Assembly: GCA_944474755.1 (NCBI GenBank)
Contig: OX104113.1
Location: forward strand, 23,068,432 to 23,132,431
Reading direction: 5' to 3'
Length of the DNA stretch: 64,000 bases
Source: Limnoperna fortunei
Taxonomy: Eukaryota > Mollusca > Bivalvia > Mytilida > Modiolidae
Below, piece by piece: positions 35,901 through 47,900 of the stretch (its first letter is position 1; every line of letters begins with the position of its first letter). The notes under the pieces were generated by a model that was not told the origin of the DNA, ran no database searches, and saw only the letters and a list, made by a program, of their open reading frames with translations. Made by a program: the position numbers and the translations under genes.

Positions 35901-38900
35901 TGAACACATTTGATATAAAAGCTAGTCTTATACCCTCTTGTGTAGGACACAGTAATGCTTAAACCTGAACCTCAGACTGGTGCCTATCCATGAACACAGT
36001 TGATACAAAAGCTAGTTTTATATAGTCTTGTGTAGGACACAGTAATGCTTAAACCTGAACCTCAGACTGGTGCCTATCCATGAACACATTTGATATAAAA
36101 GCTAGTTTTATACCCTCTTGTGTAGGACACAGTAATGCTTAAACCTGAACCTCAGACTGGTGCCTATCCATGAACACCGTTGATACAAAAGCTAGTTTTA
36201 TATAGTCTTGTGTAGGACACAGTAATGCTTAAACCTGAACCTCAGACTGGTGCCTATCCATGAACACCGTTGATATAAAAGCTAGTTTTATACAGTCTTG
36301 TGTAGGACACAGTAAGGCTTAAACCTGAACCTCAGACTGGTGCCTATCCATGAACATCTTTGATATAAAAGCTAGTTTTATACAGTCTTGTGTAGGACAC
36401 AGTAAGGCTTAAACCTGAACCTCAGACTGGTGCCTATCCATGAACACCTTTGATATAAAAGCTAGTTTTATACAGTCTTGTGTAGGACACAGTAATGCTT
36501 AAACCTGAACCTCAAACTGGTGCCTATCCATGAACATCTTTGATATAAAAGCTAGTTTTCATACCCTCTTGTGTAGGACACAGTAATACTTAAAACTGAA
36601 CCTCAGACTGGTGCCTATCCATGAACACCTTTGATATAAAAGCTAGTTTTATACCCTCTTGTGTAGGACACAGTAATGCTTAAACCTGAACCTCAGACTG
36701 GTGCCTATCCATGAACATCTTTGATATAAAAGCTAGTTTTTATACCCTCTTGTGTAGGACACAGTAATGCTTAAACCTGAACCTCAGACTGGTGCCTATC
36801 CATGAACACCGTTGATATAAAAGCTAGTTTTATACAGTCTTGTGTAGGACACAGTAATGCTTAAACCTGAACCTCAGACTGGTGCCTATCCATGAACACC
36901 GTTGATATAAAAGCTAGTTTTATACAGTCTTGTGTAGGACACAGTAATGCTTAAACCTGAACCTCAGACTGGTGCCTATCCATGAACACCGTTGATATAA
37001 AAGCTAGTTTTATACAGTCTTGTGTAGACCACAGTAATGCTTAAACCTGAACCTCAGATTGGTGCCTATCCATGAACACCGTTGATATAAAAGCTATTTT
37101 TATACAGTCTTGTGTAGGACACAGTAAGGCTTAAACCTGAACCTCAGACTGGTGCCTATCCATGAGCACCTTTGATATAAAAGCTAGTTTTATACAGTCT
37201 TGTGTAGGACACAGTAAGGCTTAAACCTGAACCTCAGACTGGTGCCTATCCATGAACACCTTTGATATAAAAGCTAGTTTTATACAGTCTTCTGTAGGAC
37301 ACAGTAATGCTTAAACCTGAAGCTCAGACTGGTGCCTATCCATGAACATCTTTGGTATAAAAGCTAGTTTTTATACCCTCTTGTGTAGGACACAGTAAGG
37401 CTTAAACCTGAACCTCAGACTGGTGCCTATCCATGAACACCTTTGATATAAAAGCTAGTTTTATATGGTCTTGTGTAGGATCATACTATACAGGTCAGTT
37501 GGTGTTTTCTTAGACAGGGAGGGGACAACAATACTGACCACCCTGTGAACTGGACATCGTGATTCCTCGGCTTTATCAAAATAGTTACAAGTGTAAGCTA
37601 TGGAAAAAGAGCATCTATGAATTTGTTATTAATATTTTTACAAATAAGAGGTTAATTTACATGTATATACTAAGTGGACTGTTGGCAGAAGCAAAATTCA
37701 TTCAACCTGTATTTTTCAACATGTAAAATACAGAGGTGAGATGATTAGTAGTAGGAGATATACAATGTATATATAGTTCAACATGAGTGATTTTATCTTA
37801 TGTTATAAAGGTGTTCCGCTTGAGTGATTGAATCTGATGTAAAAGTGTTTAACATGAGTTATAAATTATCTAATGTTGTGAAGGTGTTCAACATGAGTGG
37901 TTTTATGTAATATGGTAAAAAGTGTTCAAGTATGAATATTGATCTTATCCAGTTGTTTAAATGTTATGATACAGGTACCTTCTAGTAATAAATAAAGATT
38001 TTAAGAAATGACAAGTATTATTTGAGCACTTTCTTCATTACGTTTAAGTTCTTCCAGATATGCATTGGTGGCATATAAAAGGAAACTATGTTGATTAATT
38101 TTAAGGATATCATCTACATGTAAATGACAACAGTTTGTAAATAATTGTCATGTTTATTTACATTTTTGACATATATTCACAACTGTATCAGAACTAATCA
38201 CCTATGAGTAGAGTGCAATTCGTACCTATGGGAATTCCAGTAACCTGTCCATAAAGTAAATTATTAAAATAGGCTTTATCTACCATACAAGAAATTATGT
38301 ACATGTATAAATAAAAGTCCAAATTTATGCAAGGACCATTGAAATAAGAAATTTATCTCTAATTAATTTATATTTAAGAGTGATATATTAAGTAGAAAAA
38401 TTGTAACTATCATAGAAAGTAATAGGAAATTTAATGGTATTTAGTTTGTCTAGTATGTCAGTTCATTAATAGACTTGGCAATTCTCAAAAAAATTACTAC
38501 CACTGTTATTATATACTTTATTACAAAAATTGATAATTCCTTGATATAGGTTAGAGTTTCAGTGAGAAGAATTAAAACATAAGTAGTGGAATATTCACTG
38601 AAAACTAATATAAATTTTGTTGGTATGGGGGTTATGCTATTTATTAATCCAGCCAATGGTTTCAAACGGTCCGTCAATCCTATTCTTGTAAGTTCAACTT
38701 CTCTGAACCTACTGATCAGAATTATATGAAACTTGGTAGGAATGTAGTTTCATTCTGACAGGAAATTGAGATCATATATTTTTTTTTTTTGTAGAAGTTA
38801 TGTCCCTTTGAACTTAGAAATTTGTCAAAATATATGTATAAACTTGGCGGTTATTTGGGCGCGTGGGGTATGTGAGATTAATCCCTAAGTTTCTTTAATT

Positions 38901-41900
38901 TTAATTTAAATATAGTAAACTTGTATATGGTGCATCTGTATTTCTGTTATAAAATGACACACAATTATGTAATAGCCTTATAGAAGCTACAATATTTTAA
39001 TACAATTATTAAACTAATAATTTCCATGAAGTAATTAAGCTTTCAAACAGTTGTTGAATTAAATATTGGCAGTAAGCACTTTTCTAACCTGATACTGGGC
39101 CGTTTCCTTTGGTTCAACCTTCAGTGCTGCCCATGAAAGCCCAAGATCAAATAGGGTGGAGGTATACATGTATTATACAATGCATGACTGTTGACCACAT
39201 TGGGGAACATGTTTGAAGATTGCAGTGCTTCTTGTGTGTTAAAGACCCTTCATGCAGAATAAAAAAAAGTAGCCAAAAACAAGGTAAAATTATCAATCCT
39301 ACAGGGTAAAATTATCTATCCTACAGGGTAAAATTATCTATCCTACAGGGTAAAATTATCTATCCTACAGGGTAAAATTATCTATCCTACAGGGTAAAAT
39401 TATCAATCCTACAGGGTAAAATTATCTATCCTACAGGGTAAAATTATCTATCCTACAGAGTAAAATTATCTATCCTACAGGGTAAAATTATCTATCCTAC
39501 AGGGTAAAATTATCTATCCTACAGGGTAAAATTATCTATCCTACAGGGTAAAATTATCTATCCTACAGAGTAAAATTATCTATCCTACAGGGTAAAATTA
39601 TCAATCCTACAGGGTAAAATTATCAATCCTACAGGGTAAAATTATCAATCCTACAGGGTAAAATTATCTATCCTACAGGGTAAAATTATCTATCCTACAG
39701 GGTAAAATTATCTATCCTACAGGGTAAAATTATCAAAAATTATCTATCCTACAGGGTAAAATTATCTATCCTACAGGGTAAAATTATCTATCCTACAGGG
39801 TAAAATTATCAATCCTACAGGGTAAAATTATCTATCCTACAGGGTAAAATTATCTATCCTACAGGGTAAAATTATCTATCCTACAGGGTAAAATTATCTA
39901 TCCTAAAGGGTAAAATTATACTTCTGTGTCTAAATTTCCTGGCCATTTGGTCCAATCCATTTCTCCTATCAATTTACTGCTTTTTGTTAACTTGTTCTTT
40001 TCCTGAATATTGCTGAAATATGTAGAGAGACCACCTTTATTAAATAAAAAGATGACTGTTATTGTTAGATCCTTGTATATAACATGTATAAGGAATTTCA
40101 TATTAACTAAACCTTTATTTAGAGACCAGTCTTGTTCTTAGTTTTGATTGGCCTCTAAAACAAATTTGAATATATCTTATCTTCTTCTTGTCCTGAATAT
40201 AGCTGAAATATAATGAGAGAACACCTTTATTAAGAGAAGAACTTGTCTCTTTAGACTGCTATTGTTAGATCCCTGTACATGTAAAAATGTATAATGAATT
40301 GTATATTACCGGTAACTAAATCTGTATTTATGGACTACCATTTTTCTCTTAGCTTTCAAAGTTTAAATACATCTTATTTCAGCACATATTTATGAACAAA
40401 TTTCTGTTGTTAACAGTAGTTCTGCATTAGTGTGGTTTAGGCCAGATGTTATTGTAAAATAATTACATATTAAATTTCAGGGAGCAGAAAGTCTACGAGA
40501 ACTACTTAATATAGCAATTGCTGAAGTACCAAGTGAATTGCAGTCTAAAACCCCAATAAACTTAATGGCCACAGCAGGACTAAGGTTGTTACAGGAGGGT
40601 GTGGCAGATAATCTACTTAATGAGGTATGCTATTTTTCCCTTTCCCATTACACTCCATGATTAATTATTTGGAGGGACTCATTATCTATTTAATAGTTAA
40701 TGTGAAAGGTTTTTTTCCCTTTGTGCAATCTTCTGAATACATGGCTAATTTGATTGAGTGACAGATAACTGGGGTGCCTTATTCTCCCCAGTCTGTTAAT
40801 AATGTTACTAAAGCAGAGAGTGACAAATAATTCATTGAATAAGGAATGTGTCTCCGTTTTCCTGACCACTAACAATGCTGGATTAGTTTGCTCTTGTTTT
40901 AAAATGAGATAGTGCTAATGACATTACACAAGACCAGTAGACGTCACAGATCAGTTAGTTAATTTTACAATTTACAGGTACAATTAATAATGAAAGAGTA
41001 TCCATTCCGTCTGGCTGATGATTCTGTAGACATAATGGAGGGCACAGATGAAGGTAAGTTCTACCTCATTATTGTTCAAAGTATTTGAAAGTGTTGTTTA
41101 AAAAACTTTCAATACAAACCAAACTATTTCCATACACTGCTTGTTGTCTGCTCTCTGTATATAAGCAAGTACATGTAGGTCATTTCACATTTCTTAACCT
41201 AAAGGATGTTAAAGCATGTTTTTTGCAACCTGACCAGAAGAACTGTAAATAGATTTTGTATTGGTATATTCCATTTCAAGTTTGCTTTATGACAAAATAA
41301 TTTAATTTGCTTTGTAAGCTGAAATCCGATTGGCTGTTTTAAATGTAGTAACCATACCGTCTGGCTGTATTATAAGATATAACTTGCGTTTGTCACATGA
41401 TCTATTCTTATACTGTTAAAATTCAAATAGTCTCATGATGTCATTGATGTTTTTACCAATCAAATGGTTATCAGGAATATTTCAAATTTCTGAACAGGTT
41501 ATATTCTATAACATGTTCAGAAATTTGAAATACAAAATGTACATGTATTCCTTAATTAAACAAGGAACACATTATTTGAATAACTTAATGAAAATGTTTT
41601 ACAGGGGTATACAGTTGGATGACAGTAGCCTTTCTCACAGGTATATCATATAAACACAAATAAATACTCATATAAATACTGATCTGACACAATTCAAACA
41701 GAATAAAAACTCAAACTTTGTACTACCCAATGAACATTCCTGTCAAATGGTCAGTTGAGCTGTTCTCATCACTTGGCATTCAATTGCAATGTCTCCTACA
41801 AAGTTTTTCTTTAAGTCAAGTGAGCATTTCATTAACTTGAGCACATATGGTTGATTTTAATGCATGTCTTCCATTTGGTAAATAATTCAATTGCCAGAAA

Positions 41901-44900
41901 GACATTTTTCTTAAGTATTTTCCCACATTTCATTTTTAAATTGGGGGCCTCGGTGGCCGAGTGGTTATGGTAGTTCGTCTACTATTGATCAAGTGATCTG
42001 TCAACACTGAGATTGCAGGTTCGATTCTCACTGCAGGCAGGGTGTAATCAACTCCAATCTTAATTGACAAGGATTGCCAGTTTTCCAACCACAGGTCCTG
42101 AGTTTTCTCCCGGTACTCTGGCTTCCTCCCCCAATAAAAACTTGACACCATGATATAGCTGAAAAATTGCTGAAAGTGGCGTTAAAACAACATTCAAACA
42201 AACAAATCATTTATAAATTAATTTGGAAACAAACAGAAATTTCTCTAGTATTCAATAGAACAGTTATTTCTGATTTTGTGAGAAGTCTATAGCTATACTT
42301 GCAACTGACCGTTTATTACAAATTGTTTTCTGGGGTCTTTATAGTTTATTCAACAGGGAACATTTTGCAGTGCAATTAAAAACTTAAAACAAAATTGTCA
42401 CACTGCATATAGTTAACACATAACAGGGTGCCACAGTATTCTAATGACAAACAGTTGACAAAATGTCTAAAAAATAGATCTTAAAAATTAAGAATTTGAT
42501 TTCATCCATATTTATTATGCATCAGTTGAATTATAAATGTGGTTATATTTCATTTGTTTTCAGACTGAATAAAGGATGTCTTTTTTTTAATTTCCACTAA
42601 AATTCTTCATCCTGTTTATTTTTAATCCTTTTGCCGACAAAATGAATAATTAATATAAGGCACATTGTGTTCAAGTTTTGTTCTAGTACTACTCTATTTT
42701 TGCAGGAGATTTAAAAAGTTCTACAAGTGCTGTGGCAGCATTGGACATGGGAGGTGGATCTACCCAGGTCACGTTTGTTCCAACTGAACAGGTATAAGAA
42801 ATACAATGTTTTAATTCTTAAATTACATAAATCTTAAAGTGAAGCTCTGTTAAAATAAAAATTTGATATGGTGTTCATGATTAACAGAAACATATTTGCT
42901 CTCTAATGTTTTATTACTTGTTTATAACTTTTAACCATTATGCTTCTAATGTGGAATTAATTGGGAAGAAACTAAACTAATGAAGGACTGCCATCATCAG
43001 TGTTATTATCAGATGACAGCCCAAGAATTCACGTCTACAGCTTAGAAAATCATATGGTTTTTCTCTCACCTGCGACAATAGTTTCTGGAAGCGAGACATA
43101 TTTATGGGAATCCAGTAGCAGTGACCTAAGCACTTGCTTTATATCTTTGTAAGCTTCAGCCCTAGGCCCATCAAATTTGGTCCAGTTATAGCTTATGATA
43201 AGTACTTGTCAGTTAGTCACCTGTTACCTGACCTTAACCTCAATTTCACGGTCCAGTGACTATGTTAAAGTTTTTGGATCAGGGCAGTTTCTTTGTAACA
43301 ATGCATGGTTGGATGACAATATTTGGTATAAAGGTTGCTGGTGAATAGTACATGACTGTCTGGTAGGTTTCATCTGACCAAGACCTCAATTTCACAGTCC
43401 TGCAGCAACTATGTTAAAATTTTTGGATTAGGTCGGTTTTTGTGTCGCCTGCGACGAAAATTGCTGGAGGTGAGACATATGTAAGGGAATCTGGCGGCGG
43501 TGGCGGTGTAAACACTTGGACAATTTGCTTCATATATTTGTAAGCCCAAGCCCTAGGTCCATCAAATTTGAGGTAGCTTATGATGAGTACTTGATAGTCA
43601 GTCACCTGTCACCTGACCTTGACCTCAATTTCACGGTCCAGCGACTACGTTAAAGTTTTTAGGTTACGGCAGTTCCTCTGTAACTACAAATGGTAGGATG
43701 ACAATATTTGGTATATAGGTTGCTGATGACTGGTACATGACTGTCTGGTAGGTGTCACCTGACCTTGACCTCAATTTCACGGTCCAGCAACAACGTTAAA
43801 GTTTTTTTGTTACGACAGTTCCTCAGTAACCAGGCATGGTAGGATGACAATATTTGGTATATAGGTTGCTGATGACTAGTACATGACTGTCTGGTAGGTG
43901 TCACCTGACCTTGACCTCAATTTCACTGTCCAGCAACTACGTTAAAGTTTTTGGGTAACGGCTGTTCTTCTGTAACCATGCATGGTAGGATGACAATATT
44001 TGGTATATAGATTGCTGATGACTAGTACATGACTGTCTTGTAGGTGTCACCTGACCTTGACCTCAATTTTACGGTCCAGTAACTATGTTAAACTTTTTGG
44101 GTTACTGCAGTTTCTCTGTAACTATGCATGGTAGGATGACAATATTTGGTATATAGGTTGCTGATGAATAGTAAATGACTGTCTGGTAGGTGTCACCTGA
44201 CCTTGACCTCAATTTCACGGTCCAGCAACCACATTAAAGTTTTTGTATTAGGACAGTTCCTCTGTAACTATGCATGGTGTGGTGACAATATTTGGTATAC
44301 AGGCTGCTGCTGATAACTAATGCAATTTACGTAATGCTTATGACGAAATTTATTTTCGTTACTGATGCGGAATGCAAGCGAGACGTTTTTTGTCTCGCCT
44401 GCGACGAAAGTCGCTGGAGGCGAGACATATGTATGGGAATCCGGCGGCGGCGGCGGCGGCGGCGGCGTAAACACTTGACATCTTGCTTCATATCTTTGTA
44501 AGCTCAAGCCCTAGGTCCATCAAATTTGGTCCAGAGGTAGCTTATGATGAGTACTTGCCAGTCAGTCACCTGTCACCTGACCTTGACCTCAATTTCACGG
44601 TCCAGCGACTACGTTAAAGTTTTTGGGTTACGACAGTTCCTCTGTAACTACGCATGGTAGGATGACAATATTTGGTGTATAGGTTGCTGATGACTAGTAC
44701 ATGACTGTCTGGTAGGTGTCACCTGACCTTGACCTCAATTTCACGGTCCAGCGACTACGTTAAAGTTTTTGGGTTACGACAGTTCCTCTTTAACTACGCA
44801 TGGTAGGATGACAATATTTGGTGTATAGGTTGCTGATGACTAGTACATGACTGTCTGGTAGGTGTCACCTGACCTTGACCTCAATTTCACGGTCCAGCGA

Positions 44901-47900
44901 CTACGTTAAAGTTTTTGGGTTACGACAGTTCCTCTGTAACTACGCATGGTAGGATGACAATATTTGGTGTATAGGTTGCTGATGACTAGTACATGACTGT
45001 CTGGTAGGTGTCACCTGACCTTGACCTCAATTTCACGGTCCAGCGACTACGTTAAAGTTTTTGGGTTACGACAGTTCCTCTGTAACTACGCATGGTAGGA
45101 TGACAATATTTGGTGTATAGGTTGCTGATGACTAGTACATGACTGTCTGGTAGGTGTCACCTGACCTTGACCTCAATTTCACGGTCCAGCGACTACGTTA
45201 AAGTTTTTGGGTTACGACAGTTCCTCTGTAACTACGCATGGTAGGATGACAATATTTGGTGTATAGGTTGCTGATGACTAGTACATGACTGTCTGGTAGG
45301 TGTCACCTGACCTTGACCTCAATTTCACGGTCCAGTGACTACGTTAAAGTTTTTGGGTTACGACAGTTCCTCTGTAACTATGCATGGTAGGATGACAATA
45401 TTTGGTGTATAGGTTGCTGATGACTAGTACATGACTGTCTGGTAGGTGTCACCTGACCTTGACCTCAATTTCACGGTCCAGCGACTACGTTAAAGTTTTT
45501 GGGTTACGACAGTTCCTCTGTAACTACGCATGGTAGGATGACAATATTTGGTGTATAGGTTGCTGATGACTAGTACATGACTGTCTGGTAGGTGTCACCT
45601 GACCTTGACCTCAATTTCACGGTCCAGCGACTACGTTAAAGTTTTTGGGTTACGACAGTTCCTCTGTAACTACGCATGGTAGGATGACAATATTTGGTGT
45701 ATAGGTTGCTGATGACTAGTACATGACTGTCTGGTAGGTGTCACCTGACCTTGACCTCAATTTCACGGTCCAGCGACTACGTTAAAGTTTTTGGGTTACG
45801 ACAGTTCCTCTGTAACTACGCATGGTAGGATGACAATATTTGGTGTATAGGTTGCTGATGACTAGTACATGACTGTCTGGTAGGTGTCACCTGACCTTGA
45901 CCTCAATTTCACGGTCCAGCGACTACGTTAAAGTTTTTGGGTTACGGCTGTTCCCCTGTTACTATGCAGGGTATGGTGACAATATTTTGTATACAGGCCG
46001 CTGCTGATATTTAATGCTATTTACGTAATGCTTATGACGAAATTTGTTTTCGTTACTGATGCGGAATGCAGGCGAGACGTTTTTCTGTGTCCACACTTGT
46101 CTTTGTCCACACTTGTTCTGTAACTGTTCATTGTATATTATAAATAATTACATTTGTATATTATTTACCTGATGCTCATGATGTAATTTTTTGTTACTGT
46201 TGTGGAATGCAGGCAGGACATTTTTTGTGTTCACACTTGTCTAAATTACAGAAACATACTTTCACTTCCATGTACATGGCTAATAAGCATACCTTCATCA
46301 ATTATCTACTTAAAAATTTTCTTTCTTAATTTAAAGTTTATTTTTATTTCAGGAGACTTTGACTGCTGCACCAAAAGATTTTTCAAAAACTATTGAACTG
46401 TTTCAGAAGAAAATAAATTTATATACACACAGGTAAGATAAGTCCAGTGTACACATTTTAAATGCTGGGATCTGAATATTAATTGTTCCTTTTTAAACGT
46501 AAATGACATATTGGCATTCTAAGAGTAAAAGGATTTTCTAGGGAAAATATGTATTAGCATCAGAAAACTAGTGATAATCTATAATATTCTTTTATTTAGA
46601 TTTTAACACTATTACTGTTAAATGCCTCTTTATAATTGCACATCTTCCACCCATGAAGTCCACTTTTTCAGGAAAGAACATAGTTATCATATAAATGTCG
46701 ACCTGGGTGATCTGTAATTTTAGATGGCATTTCCAAAGAGTATATTTTTAATTCCCCTGCATACTGTAATTAGGGTCGTATTGTCCATGGTCTTTTTCTT
46801 TTAATCAAAGTTGGAAAGGAATGGTGCGGATTATACATAAATACAGACTCGTTAGAGTTTTTTCGACCCAATTGTTGTCAATGGTGCCATTTTGTTGTTG
46901 TGTTAGATGCAGTATTTTCGTACTATTCTAACATGATTCTTTTACAAACTTTCATATGTTTACTCTGTAATAATATTAATTTTACCCAAATTATTTTAGG
47001 TAATATTAAATTAATTATATAGAATGAATAAAAATTAAAACAGAATCGAAAATAGTGGATGTGTAACCTGTATTGCTTAAAATGGAAATGGTGTTTTTAT
47101 GTTACATCAAGTGTTCGAAGATCGATATTTTTATTGCAATCATTCAGGGACTAAAATAAAATGTGTAATCTTTTTGTTTTCTTTGCTTTAGTTGTTAATT
47201 CAAGTTGACAAAATTGTTTTGGTTTCAAAATGTGTGATTATCCATTTTAACGATCAAAATAGACGATATGAGAATGCACTATTTTTTATTTAATTTATTA
47301 CATTCCTTAGAAATGAATAAAACTATAAATATAAATGATATTTTAAAAGAGAATAAATTACATATTACAGTAAAAACTTGTTAAATAGCAATCCAAGTCA
47401 GATTTGGATGTCTTCATCTTGGGACGTTTTGTGGAAACTTGCAGATTGTACATGCATATAGGAATTTTTCTGCAATTTTCTGGTCCAAGAAAGGGGTGAA
47501 GATAATACGTAAAAGCAGACTATGCACAGCTTTTTACAATAGATAAAAACTGAGTTAATTGAAGGGTAATAACTCCTTTGTCATTGAAAATTGTTCAATG
47601 ACAAAGGAGTTATAACCCTTTAATTACAATTTTTGGTGAAACTTGTAGTTTTTGCCTTGTAACTGTAGAGTGAAATGGTAAATTGCAAAACTGATCGGCA
47701 AGACCTACAAATCATTACTTAGTCCAAAATTTTCAGATGACTCTTTATAGGAGATATTGGCCTTTTAGGTTTATGCACTTAATAAAAATTTTTGAAGAAA
47801 TTTTTTAATTTTTTCTAGTTATATGAATTTATTTTCCCAGTAACTTAAGAGCCAAAACAGCTAGACTGAAACTCTAAATTCCAAAAATTAAAAGATAGCT

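Larger units (their letters stand above)
43073..46240 (+). mobile_element. Satellite-carrying element copy C1, split by nested insertions
   Basis: The 5' part (43073-43441) starts CTCTCACCTGCGACAATAG and holds about two diverged 146-bp units, ending GGTCGGTTTTT. The 3' part resumes at about 46117 with TCTGTAACTG and ends with GGAATGCAGGCAGGACA and TTCACACTTGT at 46240. Joining the two gives GGTCGG(T)nCTGTAAC, exactly the order of the 146-bp unit. Copy C2, which itself contains copy D, is inserted at this T run. C1 is the most diverged of the three, so it is the oldest. Confidence 0.75.

Noticed and set aside
39283..39919. CRISPR array
   Set aside because: Units are directly adjacent with no spacers, and the host DNA is eukaryotic.
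41943..42030. tRNA gene
   Set aside because: A and B boxes are present, but the folded tRNA ends are incomplete and a SINE body and tail follow; diverged copies occur elsewhere in the window.
44268..44507. Proline-rich and arginine-rich frames through the CGG run (also 23603-23785, 26295-26578, 43414-43605)
   Set aside because: They are translations of the transposon's microsatellite and 5' hairpin, with no independent coding evidence.
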